Source: Hyphomicrobiales bacterium (lineage in GTDB: Bacteria > Pseudomonadota > Alphaproteobacteria > Rhizobiales > JAJFHC01). Taken from it: a stretch of DNA of 37,206 nt. Below, piece by piece: positions 9,472 to 17,321 of the stretch (positions are counted from its first letter, which is position 1; each line of letters begins with the position of its first letter). Below the pieces are notes generated by a model. That model worked only from the letters and a program-made list of their open reading frames with translations, was not told the DNA's origin and ran no database searches. The DNA lies in contig JAJFHC010000210.1 of assembly GCA_021775835.1 (NCBI GenBank), positions 1 through 37,206 of the forward strand, in the 5' to 3' direction. A program made the position numbers and the translations under genes.

Positions 9472-10188
9472 TCAGCGGCGGCGCGCTACGCGTTCGATTT
9501 CTTCACGCACAAGTCCCTCAACGAGTGGGGGCAGGTTCTCGTCCAGCCACATCTTCAGCATCGGACGCAACATTTCCTGCACGAGTTCCTCAATCGTCTT
9601 GGCATCCCCGTGGTTCAGGAGCATTGTTTCGGCAAGTTTGCCGAAGGCCGCCGAAGTGGAAGACCCGGCCTGATCGGACAGGAGCGCATCGTCGGGTTTT
9701 GCAGGCGTCACCAGAACCGGCGGTTCGACGGATGCTGGCGGTTCCGGCTCGGCCAGTTCCATAGCCGGCGGCTCCTCTTCGGCCACCAATTCCGGCTCAC
9801 TCGGTGTCGATACGAACTCAAGGTCATCAATCGTATCGGGGTCGATCAATTCCATTGGAGCCGCATCCGGCAGTTCCGCCAGGGGCTCTTCCTCGACAAC
9901 ATCCGTGAGTTCGAAGATATCTTCGTTGGGGTCTTCTTCAACCGTTTCGACCTCTGCCTCAAATGGGTCGACAACAGCGGCCTCAATCGGTTCGGCTACC
10001 ACTGGCGCCGCTTCAACCGGTTCGGTGAATTCCTCAGGCAGAGGCTCGGGTTCTGGTTCAGGCTCCGCAACGGCTGCTTCGGTCGGCAATGGTTCAACGG
10101 CGCTCTGATCATCGTCTGAGATGATTTTCCGTATGGAAGAGAGTATCTCCTCCATTGTGGGTTCTGAAGCTTGTTCCGTATTGCTCAT
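9472..10188 (-). CDS. popZ: PopZ-like polar organizing protein (DUF2497 family)
   Basis: PopZ forms a disordered-protein scaffold at the cell pole of alphaproteobacteria that anchors the chromosome origin through ParB and gathers cell-cycle factors. Three parts are visible in the 238 residues: a conserved N-terminal helix (TMEEILSSIRKIISDDD, residues 11-27), a long proline- and glutamate-rich acidic linker, and the conserved C-terminal oligomerisation region ending in PMLKMWLDENLPPLVEGLV and EEIERVARRR. The start at 10188 (MSNTEQASEP) is preferred over 10212 because it begins just ahead of the conserved helix. The neighbours tolC upstream and valS downstream match the arrangement known around popZ in other alphaproteobacteria. 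Confidence 0.9.
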   Translation of the reverse strand: MSNTEQASEPTMEEILSSIRKIISDDDQSAVEPLPTEAAVAEPEPEPEPLPEEFTEPVEAAPVVAEPIEAAVVDPFEAEVETVEEDPNEDIFELTDVVEEEPLAELPDAAPMELIDPDTIDDLEFVSTPSEPELVAEEEPPAMELAEPEPPASVEPPVLVTPAKPDDALLSDQAGSSTSAAFGKLAETMLLNHGDAKTIEELVQEMLRPMLKMWLDENLPPLVEGLVREEIERVARRR

Positions 10189-10283
10189 ACGATCGCCCTT
10201 GCATTGCCGCATCCGGGATCGTTTCTTCCCGAAGCGCCCCGCATATCGATTTTACTCAAAACTAAGACTGCCCGCTCCACAGT

Positions 10284-11747
10284 CTAATCTGATTCGCCGG
10301 TTCCTACGCCTATCCACTTACCACGCGTTTCTTCGTAGTGAGGAACAGGATCATAGTACTGCACAGGTAATTTGAGTTCTCGGGCGGTCAGTTTGCCGAT
10401 CGCGGACAAAAGCTGAAACGCTGCAACAACTTCGTCCCGCCTTGCGCTGACCAGAGACACCTGGGAATCGAGCAGTTCCTGTTCGGCGTCGAGAACATCA
10501 AGCGTTGTTCGCGATCCAACCAGAGCCTCCTGTTTGACGCCCTTGAACGCCAGCCGGTTGGCTTCGACTTGCGAACGGGCCGATCTTATCAGTTCCCTGA
10601 TGGCTCTCAATTGCTCCCAGGAAGACACCGCCGCGGCAACGACCTGACGGTCTGCTTCGGCAATCTGCAGCCGTCTCTGGCTATTGATCTCCTTGGCCTC
10701 CCGGACCTGGGAGTAAACCGTACCGGCCTGATAAAGCGGAATTGTAAGACGACCGAGGACGGTCGTCGTGTCCGTACGGGCAGTCACACTTGAAGGATCA
10801 AGCCGGCGGCTGTAAGAGGCTTCGAGCGAGGCTTCCGGCAAAAGATCTCCACGCGCCACTTCGATGGCATGGCGCGACGCTTCTTCGGTATAACCGGCCG
10901 CCAGCAGAACAGGGTTTCGGGCACGCGCCGTAGCGACGGCCTGTTTCAGATTTCGGGGAAGGTTCCGTGAATAGTTCCTGGGGTGCCGCAAAGACCCGGG
11001 CTGATGACCGATAATCTGGCGATATGTTGCGCGACTGCTGGCCAAGGTTGCCCTCGCCTGCGCTAGATTCGATAGCGCACCGCTACGTCTGGCTTCTGCC
11101 TGCGCCACATCAGTTTTCGTGATTTCACCAACCCGAAAACGCGCCTTCGATGCTCTCAGCTGTTCACTCAGCACCGACACATTCTTCAAGCGGAGATTAA
11201 CAACGGCCTGGTCGCGGACCACATCCATGTAAGCCGTCACGGCATCCAGCAGCGTCGTCTGCTCCACATTTACGAGATTCTGGCGACCGGCAAACACATT
11301 CGCGTCAGCCTGACGCGTGCTGTTCACCGTTCTGAGCCCGCGAAACACCGGCTGTGTTACCGTGATCGAATAGCCACGGGTATTTCTCTTGTCCACCCCG
11401 AACGACGGTTTCGGGCGTGTCGACACCCGCGTCTTGCCATAATCCGCGCTCGTGGAAACGGTTGGGCGCCATCCCGACAAGGCCTGGGCCACCCCTTCGT
11501 CGGTCGCCCTCAAACCGGATCGTTCTGCCCGCAATGTCGGGTTGCTCGAGTAGGCCGCACTCAAGGCGTCTTTCAGCGTCTCTGCAGCGGCCACGTTGGA
11601 AACGCCGAGCATCACCATCATCGAGAGTGCAAAAACACCCTTCAGGTGATGATTATTGCTGCGTAACAGCCTTGCCCAATCGCTATCGTGATGATCGATC
11701 ACACCGACGCCCCTTCTGCTTGCCCGACTCAGGCGTACTAAAACCAT
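10284..11747 (-). CDS. tolC: TolC-family outer-membrane efflux/secretion channel
   Basis: Outer-membrane trimeric channel of the OEP family used by type I secretion and tripartite efflux pumps. The mature part begins after a hydrophobic signal (GVFALSMMVMLGVSNVAAA) with ETLKDALSAAYSSNPTLRAER, the characteristic first helix. Two OEP repeats follow, rich in A, R, E and Q, with TTLLDAVTAYMDVVRDQA in the first half and VGSRTTLDVLDAEQELL in the second. The N-terminus before the signal is long. A GTG at 11762 and an ATG at 11747 are possible starts, and the true start may lie further in. It sits about 10-25 bases after the pcm-like gene and is probably cotranscribed with it. No pump partners are in the window. 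Confidence 0.92.
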   Translation of the reverse strand: MVLVRLSRASRRGVGVIDHHDSDWARLLRSNNHHLKGVFALSMMVMLGVSNVAAAETLKDALSAAYSSNPTLRAERSGLRATDEGVAQALSGWRPTVSTSADYGKTRVSTRPKPSFGVDKRNTRGYSITVTQPVFRGLRTVNSTRQADANVFAGRQNLVNVEQTTLLDAVTAYMDVVRDQAVVNLRLKNVSVLSEQLRASKARFRVGEITKTDVAQAEARRSGALSNLAQARATLASSRATYRQIIGHQPGSLRHPRNYSRNLPRNLKQAVATARARNPVLLAAGYTEEASRHAIEVARGDLLPEASLEASYSRRLDPSSVTARTDTTTVLGRLTIPLYQAGTVYSQVREAKEINSQRRLQIAEADRQVVAAAVSSWEQLRAIRELIRSARSQVEANRLAFKGVKQEALVGSRTTLDVLDAEQELLDSQVSLVSARRDEVVAAFQLLSAIGKLTARELKLPVQYYDPVPHYEETRGKWIGVGTGESD

Positions 11748-11773
11748 ATCAACTTTACTCACAATTTTACAGG

Positions 11774-12448
11774 TCAGAAAACAAACTCAGCATGTCGGAC
11801 TGCTCCGGGCAACGGTGGCACGGACGCATCAAACACGACTTTGGAGCCAACAACACCGCCCCGTTTCACGAAAACACACGCCTCGCCAATCGCGCCTTGA
11901 CCGACAACCGCGACCATACGACCGCCGTCTTTCAACTGATCAAGCAGCGCCTGAGGTGGCTCGGGGACAGAACCGCCGACAAAAATCACATCGTAGGGCC
12001 CTTGAGACGCGTATCCGTCCGAAAGCTCGCCGCTAACGACCGCCACGTTATCGATCCCCTGATCGAGCAAAGTCTGCGTCGCTGTCGCCGCCAGATCCCC
12101 ATCGACCTCCAAGGCAACAACGGAGTCGGCAATCCGAGCCAGCACCGCGGACGAATACCCCGTCGCACACCCGACATCGAGGACGAGATCGGTAGACTTG
12201 ACTTCAGCTGCCTGGACCAGGCGCGAAAACGGCATGGGTTCCATAAGAAAGCGCGCCACGCTCTCTTCGCCGAAATGGCCAATCAAAACGTCTTCGTCCA
12301 TATAGGCCAAAGCCTTACGTCCTCCAGGCAGGAACGCCTCACGGGCGATCGATGACATGGCATCCAAAAGCCCCCGGTCCGTCACGTCGCTGGGCCGAAC
12401 TTGGGATTCGACCATGTTGCTCCGCGCGTTTTCGAAATCGATCATCAA
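11774..12448 (-). CDS. pcm: Protein-L-isoaspartate O-methyltransferase family protein
   Basis: SAM-dependent methyltransferase of the PCMT family, 224 residues. The family N-terminal pattern is present (ARSNMVESQVRPSDV). The SAM-binding motif I is VLDVGCATGYSSA at residues 89-101, and YDVIFVGGSVPEPP is the post-motif region where canonical enzymes have ITVGAAA. The last feature differs from E. coli Pcm, so repair activity on isoaspartate should not be assumed. Members of this type commonly sit directly upstream of tolC in alphaproteobacteria, as here (11-base gap to the GTG start). It may therefore serve an envelope-linked or unknown role. Confidence 0.85.
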   Translation of the reverse strand: MMIDFENARSNMVESQVRPSDVTDRGLLDAMSSIAREAFLPGGRKALAYMDEDVLIGHFGEESVARFLMEPMPFSRLVQAAEVKSTDLVLDVGCATGYSSAVLARIADSVVALEVDGDLAATATQTLLDQGIDNVAVVSGELSDGYASQGPYDVIFVGGSVPEPPQALLDQLKDGGRMVAVVGQGAIGEACVFVKRGGVVGSKVVFDASVPPLPGAVRHAEFVF

Positions 12449-12580
12449 TCCCCTCGAATATCAAAATTCAAACGCTCTAACGTCCTAATGCCGTTCCAGA
12501 CATAACCAAGTGTTCTCTAAAGGCCAATAGGAATACGCCAACATAATGACATTTTTTTGCTGCTGAAATCATTATGGTTT

Positions 12581-12608
12581 TTGACAACCACCATGCTTTG
12601 ATATATCG
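12581..12608 (+). promoter_or_regulatory. Candidate promoter for tRNA-Cys
   Basis: A perfect TTGACA box at 12581-12586 is followed by TATATC/ATATCG at 12602-12608 after about 15-16 bases. The tRNA begins at 12622, leaving a short leader. The placement supports it; the -10 box is imperfect. Confidence 0.5.
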
Positions 12609-12621
12609 CTCCCCGTCGTGA

Positions 12622-12695
12622 GGCCACGTGGCGGAGTGGTGACGCAGCGGACTGCAAATCCGTATACCCCGGTTCGATTCCGGGCGTGGCCTCCA
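12622..12695 (+). tRNA. tRNA-Cys (anticodon GCA)
   Basis: A complete cloverleaf can be drawn. The acceptor arm GGCCACG pairs with CGTGGCC at 12685-12691. The anticodon loop CTGCAAA carries GCA, and the T arm is CCCGG-TTCGATT-CCGGG. The discriminator base is T at 12692, as expected for tRNA-Cys, and CCA is encoded at 12693-12695. It is a single-copy tRNA with no cotranscribed neighbour. Confidence 0.97.
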
Positions 12696-12759
12696 ATACC
12701 TTAGAAAATACCAATAAACATTTGATTCGTGAAGATTTTCCGTAACGGGACGTGCGGAC

Positions 12760-13017
12760 TTATCTGAGCGCAGACCACAGCCCCGGGAACCGTTGTTGCA
12801 AGACCCGGCCAAGCTTGACCGTCGCACGCCGCCGCCATGCCCTGACGAACGGCAGATCGATCGACAAAACAATCAACCCCAGCGGAATCATCCAGAACCC
12901 GAGAACCGGCAAAAATCCGAGAATGCCGCCGACGATCAACAGGATTCCGATCAGGATTCTGAGCAAGCGGCTGGCTGGAAGTTGCAGGCGCCGCTTGCCG
13001 AATTTCAAGGTTGTCAA
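12760..13017 (-). CDS. Small inner-membrane protein (PGPGW-like), function unknown
   Basis: A hydrophobic protein of about 85 residues with two adjacent membrane segments, ILIGILLIVGGILGFLPVLG and FWMIPLGLIVLSID, followed by a basic C-terminal tail. This resembles the small PGPGW-type membrane proteins of unknown function in proteobacteria. The frame is open from a TTG at 13074 (104 residues). I prefer the TTG at 13017 because a GGGGA ribosome-binding site lies about 8 bases upstream and the translation then starts MTTLKFGKRRLQLP, just ahead of the conserved part. Neither start is certain. Confidence 0.65.
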   Translation of the reverse strand: MTTLKFGKRRLQLPASRLLRILIGILLIVGGILGFLPVLGFWMIPLGLIVLSIDLPFVRAWRRRATVKLGRVLQQRFPGLWSALR

Positions 13018-13074
13018 TTTACTGTCCCCGTTGGCTCTCAGTTTAAGACATAAGACATTCCCCCGTTCATGCAA

Positions 13075-13446
13075 TCCCGGTATGCTTGTGAACCGGGTAT
13101 CGAGGCGGACTCAACGAGACTTGTTCAGTCCGCCAGGACGTCAACTGTTGGTCCCAGAGGCGTCGCTCCTGAGCGTGCCTCACCTTGACAGCTGGTGCAT
13201 GTTCCTAACCTGAAATTACTTCGGCAAATGGATGGGTTGCCCTCCCCTGTATCGAGAGAGACAACCTCGGATAGGACATCCCATTTTGGTATTTCGGCTT
13301 GAGGTCGACCGGAGTTCACAACATCCTGCGTGCAATGCCGCATGCCAAACGGCAAATTACTTTCAAATTGGCTTTGCAACCCGGTGTTGTCTTTGCTATA
13401 TGCCTGTTCACCAATTCAGGCGCAGTCGTGTTTGACTGAACCATGA
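13075..13446. other. Intergenic stretch upstream of tRNA-Asn
   Basis: About 370 bases between the small membrane protein and tRNA-Asn. A minus-strand frame at 13125-13379 (84 residues) has no recognisable features and an irregular composition, so I do not call it. The right end holds the tRNA-Asn promoter. Nothing else is recognisable. Confidence 0.55.
13374..13402 (+). promoter_or_regulatory. Candidate promoter for tRNA-Asn
   Basis: TTGCAA at 13374-13379 and TATATG at 13397-13402 are separated by exactly 17 bases. The tRNA starts 45 bases downstream. Spacing and position make this a plausible sigma-70 promoter. Confidence 0.55.
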
Positions 13447-13522
13447 TCCCCAGTAGCTCAGTTGGTAGAGCAAGCGGCTGTTAACCGCTTTGTCGCTGGT
13501 TCGAGTCCGGCCTGGGGAGCCA
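13447..13522 (+). tRNA. tRNA-Asn (anticodon GTT)
   Basis: Complete cloverleaf: the acceptor arm TCCCCAG pairs with CTGGGGA (13512-13518). The D arm is GCTC/GAGC, and the anticodon arm is AGCGG-CTGTTAA-CCGCT with anticodon GTT. The T arm is GCTGG-TTCGAGT-CCGGC. Discriminator G at 13519 is followed by an encoded CCA at 13520-13522. A hairpin terminator follows immediately. Confidence 0.97.
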
Positions 13523-13529
13523 GATTTCC

Positions 13530-13562
13530 AAAAGGGTTGACGTGAGTAGCGTCGACCCTTTT
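13530..13562. terminator. Bidirectional hairpin terminator after tRNA-Asn
   Basis: AAAAGGGTTGACG (13530-13542) pairs with CGTCGACCCTTTT (13550-13562) over a 7-base loop. The 13-bp stem contains one G-T pair. Because the stem ends in A and T runs it can stop transcription from both tRNA-Asn (plus) and the convergent methyltransferase gene (minus). Confidence 0.7.
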
Positions 13563-13589
13563 GACGTTCAAGACCCTTTTGACGTTTCA
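13554..13589 (+). repeat. Two tandem copies of a GACCCTTTTGACGTT unit
   Basis: GACCCTTTTGACGTTCA at 13554-13570 is repeated as GACCCTTTTGACGTTTCA at 13572-13589, an 18-base period. The first copy forms the right arm of the terminator hairpin; the second copy could pair with the same left arm. A weaker third echo (GGCCCATTTGGC) follows. Local duplication of a terminator arm is the simplest reading. Confidence 0.65.
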
Positions 13590-13616
13590 GGCCCATTTGG
13601 CATATTGGCCGGGGGA

Positions 13617-14267
13617 TCACTTTTTCTGGGCAACAACGATTTCCGACGCTACGCCTGCCGCAGACACTGTCTGGTTGTGGCGCAGGAGCCAGTCTGTTCT
13701 GTCGAAATAGCTGTTCAGTTTGAGCGGCCGGCATCCGCCGACACGACCTGGCGATAGCCGGTACGCCATCGACCATATGCTGCTCATGACCTTCTGCTTG
13801 GCGCTTTGCCCCCGGGCAAGACTGACGGCCCCGAACATTCCACCCGGCTTGAGCACCCGCAACACTTCAGACACTGTCCGCGTAATGTCGTCATTGGGCA
13901 TTAGGTCAAGAACATACGTGCCCAGGAATGCGTCAAAACCGGGCACCAAGTTTTTCAATTGTGCAGAACCGTCACCCAATTCCACGGTCACCCGGTCTTC
14001 GAAGGCGCGGAGCCGTTCTTTGGTCAACGCCACCATGGTGTCGCTGATGTCCACGCCCCAGTAGCGCGCATCGTCTGGCAGGTCCTTCAAGAGCAACCGC
14101 TCCGCCAGCCGCCCGGTACCACACCCGATCTCGCCGACCGACAGCGCTTGGCCGAGTTTCATGTGTCCAATCAGTTCCGCAAACGCCGCGTCCTCATAAC
14201 GCGCCTCGCGGTCCTGTCCGGCACCCAGTCGATCATAAAGCGACTTAATTTGCGATTGAGACAGCAT
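13617..14267 (-). CDS. Class I SAM-dependent methyltransferase
   Basis: A 216-residue methyltransferase of the UbiE/Methyltransf_11 type. Motif I is VGEIGCGTGRLAE at about residues 44-56. An acidic ribose-binding position follows in YWGVDISD, then GDGSAQLKN, FDAFLGTYVLDLMPNDD (motif II/post II) and LRVLKPGGMFG (motif III). These are typical of enzymes acting on small molecules or lipids. The substrate is not predictable. The gene is convergent with tRNA-Asn and separated from the downstream malic-enzyme gene by about 57 bases in the same direction, so cotranscription with malic enzyme is possible. Confidence 0.85.
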   Translation of the reverse strand: MLSQSQIKSLYDRLGAGQDREARYEDAAFAELIGHMKLGQALSVGEIGCGTGRLAERLLLKDLPDDARYWGVDISDTMVALTKERLRAFEDRVTVELGDGSAQLKNLVPGFDAFLGTYVLDLMPNDDITRTVSEVLRVLKPGGMFGAVSLARGQSAKQKVMSSIWSMAYRLSPGRVGGCRPLKLNSYFDRTDWLLRHNQTVSAAGVASEIVVAQKK

Positions 14268-14324
14268 TCACTACGCCTCTTCAATCATTGAAGGCCACAA
14301 CATCCCTTGATTGAAACAGACGTT

Positions 14325-15992
14325 CTAGAATTCCCGGTATGTCGGTGTCCACATCATGCCGTCAATCAGGTTGGCGACACGGTCCGGATCTGTCACTTCT
14401 GTATGTCCCTGTTCCACGGCCTTGTGCCCGACGGCCAACGCGATGTCCCGGCTCAATCGGCGAATCTCCGTAAGCGGTGGCAGCAGCGACGCTCCATTTT
14501 CCCGGCTCCGCGCGCCCTCCGCACCGATAACATGCGCGGCTGCCATGAACATCTCGTCTGACACGGTTTCTGCCTTGACCGCCCGCACGCCAAGTCCCAT
14601 TCCGGGGAACGCGTAGGAATTGTTGCACTGTGCCGTGTGATATGTCGTGCCTTCAAACTCGACCGGATCAAATGGGCTGCCGGTTGCCATGAGTACCCGG
14701 CCGCCACTCCAGGGAACAAGATTGCCGGGGATGCCTTCTGTTCGGGCGGTTGGATTCGACAATGGCAGAATGATGGGGCGATCGTTGATCGACGCCATCA
14801 TTTCGACGACGTCCCTGGAAAACAGTCCACCTTGGCCGGAAACCCCGATCAGAACCGAGGGTTTTGCATTTCTGACAACATCAAGAAGACCGAATTCCGA
14901 TGGCTTGTCGGTCTGCCAGTCGTTGATCTCCGAAGCCGTTCTGACAAACTTCTTTTGTTGCCCAGTCAGCTCATCAAGGCCTTCCCGCACAAGTCCGTGC
15001 CTGTCGACCATGTAGAACCGTCCATAAGCCTCTGCCTCGCTCAACCCTTCAAGTATCAGGCCGCGCACCAATTGCTCTGCAATACCGCAACCCGCCGAAC
15101 CCGCGCCCGCCAGAACGAACACCTGATCCTTGAACGACGTACCTGCAGCCTGACATCCCGCCAGCACCGTGCCCATGGCAACAGCGGCAGTTCCCTGAAT
15201 ATCGTCATTGAAACAGCAGATTTCGTGGCGGTACTTCTCCAGAAGTGTGTGAGCATGGGATCGTCCGAAATCCTCAAACTGAACCAGGACCCCGGGAAAC
15301 TTGCGTTTGATGCCCTGCATGATGCGGTCGACAAAATCGTAATACTCATCCCCTGTCACCCGGTTCTGAGCCCAGCCGATATAGAATGGATCGTTCAGAA
15401 GGTCCTGGTTGTTGGTTCCTACATCAATCAGGATCGGAAGACATACGTTGGGATCGATTCCGCCGCTCGCCGTATAAAGGGCAAGCTTGCCGATCGGAAT
15501 TCCCATGCCTCCCGCACCCTGATCGCCAATTCCCAGGATAGCTTCGCTGTCGGTTATGACAATGACATCAACCTGATGCGGGGTGGCATTGTCGAGAATG
15601 CGATCCACGTGTTCTCTTTCGGGATATGCAATAAAGAGCCCGCGGGGTTTGCGGTAAATCTCCGAGAACCGTTGGCATGCTTCGCCAACCGTCGGGGTGT
15701 AGATGATTGGCGTCATCTCCGCGGGGTAGTCCATGATCAGCCGGTAGAACAGGGTTTCATTGGCGTCTTGTAGCTGACGCAGGTAGATGTGCCTTTCGAT
15801 ATCGGACTCTTTGGCCCGGTACGCGCGATATGCGCGGACAACCTGCTGATCAAGTGTCTCTTCATGCGGCGGCAGGAGTCCAAGCAAACCGTGCTTGAGG
15901 CGCTCGTCCCAGGTGAATGCCGTGCCTTTGTTGTACTGCGGCAGTTCCAGGAGTTGCTGGCCGCGGGGAAGACCGCCCATTGAATTGTTCAT
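14325..15992 (-). CDS. maeA: NAD-type malic enzyme (oxaloacetate-decarboxylating), SfcA/MaeA group
   Basis: Converts malate to pyruvate and CO2 with reduction of NAD, linking the TCA cycle to pyruvate. From the ATG at 15992 the protein has 555 residues. Signatures in order: MTPIIYTPTVGEACQRFSE with the catalytic tyrosine; YRKPRGLFIA; the metal-binding QFEDFGRSHA; FNDDIQGTAAVA; and the dinucleotide loop VLAGAGSAGCG. The size and the motifs match the roughly 560-residue SfcA/eukaryote-like group. They do not match the longer rhizobial enzymes that carry a phosphotransacetylase-like C-terminus. The frame is open to 16031, but the stretch before 15992 is not family-like. NAD rather than NADP use is a family inference. 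Confidence 0.92.
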   Translation of the reverse strand: MNNSMGGLPRGQQLLELPQYNKGTAFTWDERLKHGLLGLLPPHEETLDQQVVRAYRAYRAKESDIERHIYLRQLQDANETLFYRLIMDYPAEMTPIIYTPTVGEACQRFSEIYRKPRGLFIAYPEREHVDRILDNATPHQVDVIVITDSEAILGIGDQGAGGMGIPIGKLALYTASGGIDPNVCLPILIDVGTNNQDLLNDPFYIGWAQNRVTGDEYYDFVDRIMQGIKRKFPGVLVQFEDFGRSHAHTLLEKYRHEICCFNDDIQGTAAVAMGTVLAGCQAAGTSFKDQVFVLAGAGSAGCGIAEQLVRGLILEGLSEAEAYGRFYMVDRHGLVREGLDELTGQQKKFVRTASEINDWQTDKPSEFGLLDVVRNAKPSVLIGVSGQGGLFSRDVVEMMASINDRPIILPLSNPTARTEGIPGNLVPWSGGRVLMATGSPFDPVEFEGTTYHTAQCNNSYAFPGMGLGVRAVKAETVSDEMFMAAAHVIGAEGARSRENGASLLPPLTEIRRLSRDIALAVGHKAVEQGHTEVTDPDRVANLIDGMMWTPTYREF

Positions 15993-16301
15993 TCGAATTC
16001 CAGAGTTGGTTGTGTCTAAACCCGTCCGCAATCTCGGAAGTCCGATTTCGCAAGCCCACGGGTGCCGCTTATCCCTATCTTAGATAACGTTCACGGTCAT
16101 GACACAGCATTGTTTCACAATCGTTTGAACAAATCACAATGTTTCGAGTGTTGAACTATCGGTGCCGCCGGACCAGAACATGATTAGCCAACGCCCTACT
16201 TGAATGGCGCAACATGCAGGGCTAGTGTCGCACCGACGGGCGACAACCGATGCTGGCCACGCGTTCCCACCCTATGAATCCAGCCCGGAGACAGGAATAC
16301 C
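15993..16301. other. Divergent promoter region between malic enzyme and cysK
   Basis: About 309 bases between two divergent start codons. It should hold both promoters. I see an AGGA-containing ribosome-binding site just ahead of cysK, but no confident operator, riboswitch or RNA gene. Confidence 0.55.
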
Positions 16302-17306
16302 ATGACGATCTGCGATGGATTGCTTGAGGCAATCGGAAATACCCCTCTGATTAAACTGAAACGTGCGTCCGAGGAAACAGGTTGCACCATTCTCGGCAAG
16401 GCCGAGTTCATGAACCCCGGACAGTCGGTCAAGGACCGTGCAGCACTGTTCATCGTGAAAGACGCCCTCGAGAAAGGCGCACTCAAGCCGGGTGGAGCGA
16501 TCGTCGAGGGGACTGCAGGCAACACCGGAATTGGTCTGACCATGGTCGGCAACGCCCTGGGGTTCAGAACCGTCATTGTGATTCCCGAAACGCAATCCCA
16601 GGAAAAGAAGGACACCTTGCGGCTCATGGGTGCCGAACTCATCGAAGTACCAGCAGTGCCCTACAAGAACCCGGAAAACTATGTGAAATACTCGGGCCGA
16701 CTTGCCGATGAGCTCAACCAGAAAGAAGCCAACGGAGCGATCTGGGCCAATCAGTTTGACAATGTTGCAAACCGCCGCGCCCATGTGGAAACCACCGCGC
16801 CTGAAATCTGGCAACAGACCAACGCTAAAGTCGACGGCTTCTCATGTGCGATCGGCTCCGGCGGCACAATTGCCGGCGTCAGCGAGGGGCTCAAGGCTCG
16901 CAACAAAGACATCAAGATTGCCTTGGCCGATCCAATGGGGTCAGCCATGTACAATTATTATGCCAATGGAGAAATGAAGTCCGAAGGGTCGTCTATCACC
17001 GAGGGAATTGGGCAGGGCCGGGTCACGGCCAATCTGGTTGATGCCCAGATTGATTTGGCGTTTCAGATCCCGGACGCAGAAGCTGTATCTATAGCCTTCG
17101 ATCTGCTTGAGCACGAAGGCATGTGCCTGGGCGGATCAAGTGGCATAAATGTCGGCGGCGCAATTCGTCTTGCCCGGGAAATGGGCCCAGGCCACACCAT
17201 CGTTACCGTGCTTTGCGATTACGGCACACGGTATCAAAGCCGGTTGTTCAACCCCGAATTTCTAAGGGAAAAAGGCCTGCCCGTACCTGTATGGCTCGAG
17301 AGATAG
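16302..17306 (+). CDS. cysK: Cysteine synthase A (O-acetylserine sulfhydrylase)
   Basis: PLP enzyme that makes cysteine from O-acetylserine and sulfide. The 334 residues begin IGNTPLIKLK near the N-terminus, as in the OASS family. K44 in NPGQSVKDR is the PLP lysine. EGTAGNTGIG (residues 69-78) is the substrate loop, reading TAGNT rather than the TSGNT of E. coli CysK. GSGGTIAG (185-192) binds the phosphate of PLP. The variant loops and length fit a common alphaproteobacterial subgroup; a cystathionine beta-synthase-like role is a less likely alternative. It is the first gene of an operon with the alaX-like gene only 15 bases behind, then sseA and a GNAT gene. Confidence 0.93.
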   Translation: MTICDGLLEAIGNTPLIKLKRASEETGCTILGKAEFMNPGQSVKDRAALFIVKDALEKGALKPGGAIVEGTAGNTGIGLTMVGNALGFRTVIVIPETQSQEKKDTLRLMGAELIEVPAVPYKNPENYVKYSGRLADELNQKEANGAIWANQFDNVANRRAHVETTAPEIWQQTNAKVDGFSCAIGSGGTIAGVSEGLKARNKDIKIALADPMGSAMYNYYANGEMKSEGSSITEGIGQGRVTANLVDAQIDLAFQIPDAEAVSIAFDLLEHEGMCLGGSSGINVGGAIRLAREMGPGHTIVTVLCDYGTRYQSRLFNPEFLREKGLPVPVWLER

Positions 17307-17321
17307 CGAGATAAACCACTC

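Noticed and set aside
13125..13379. An 84-codon minus-strand frame between the small membrane protein and tRNA-Asn
   Set aside because: No motif, irregular composition, and it overlaps the tRNA-Asn -35 box.
14637..15773. A 378-codon plus-strand open frame opposite the malic-enzyme gene
   Set aside because: Antisense shadow of a well-supported gene; its translation has no recognisable family features.
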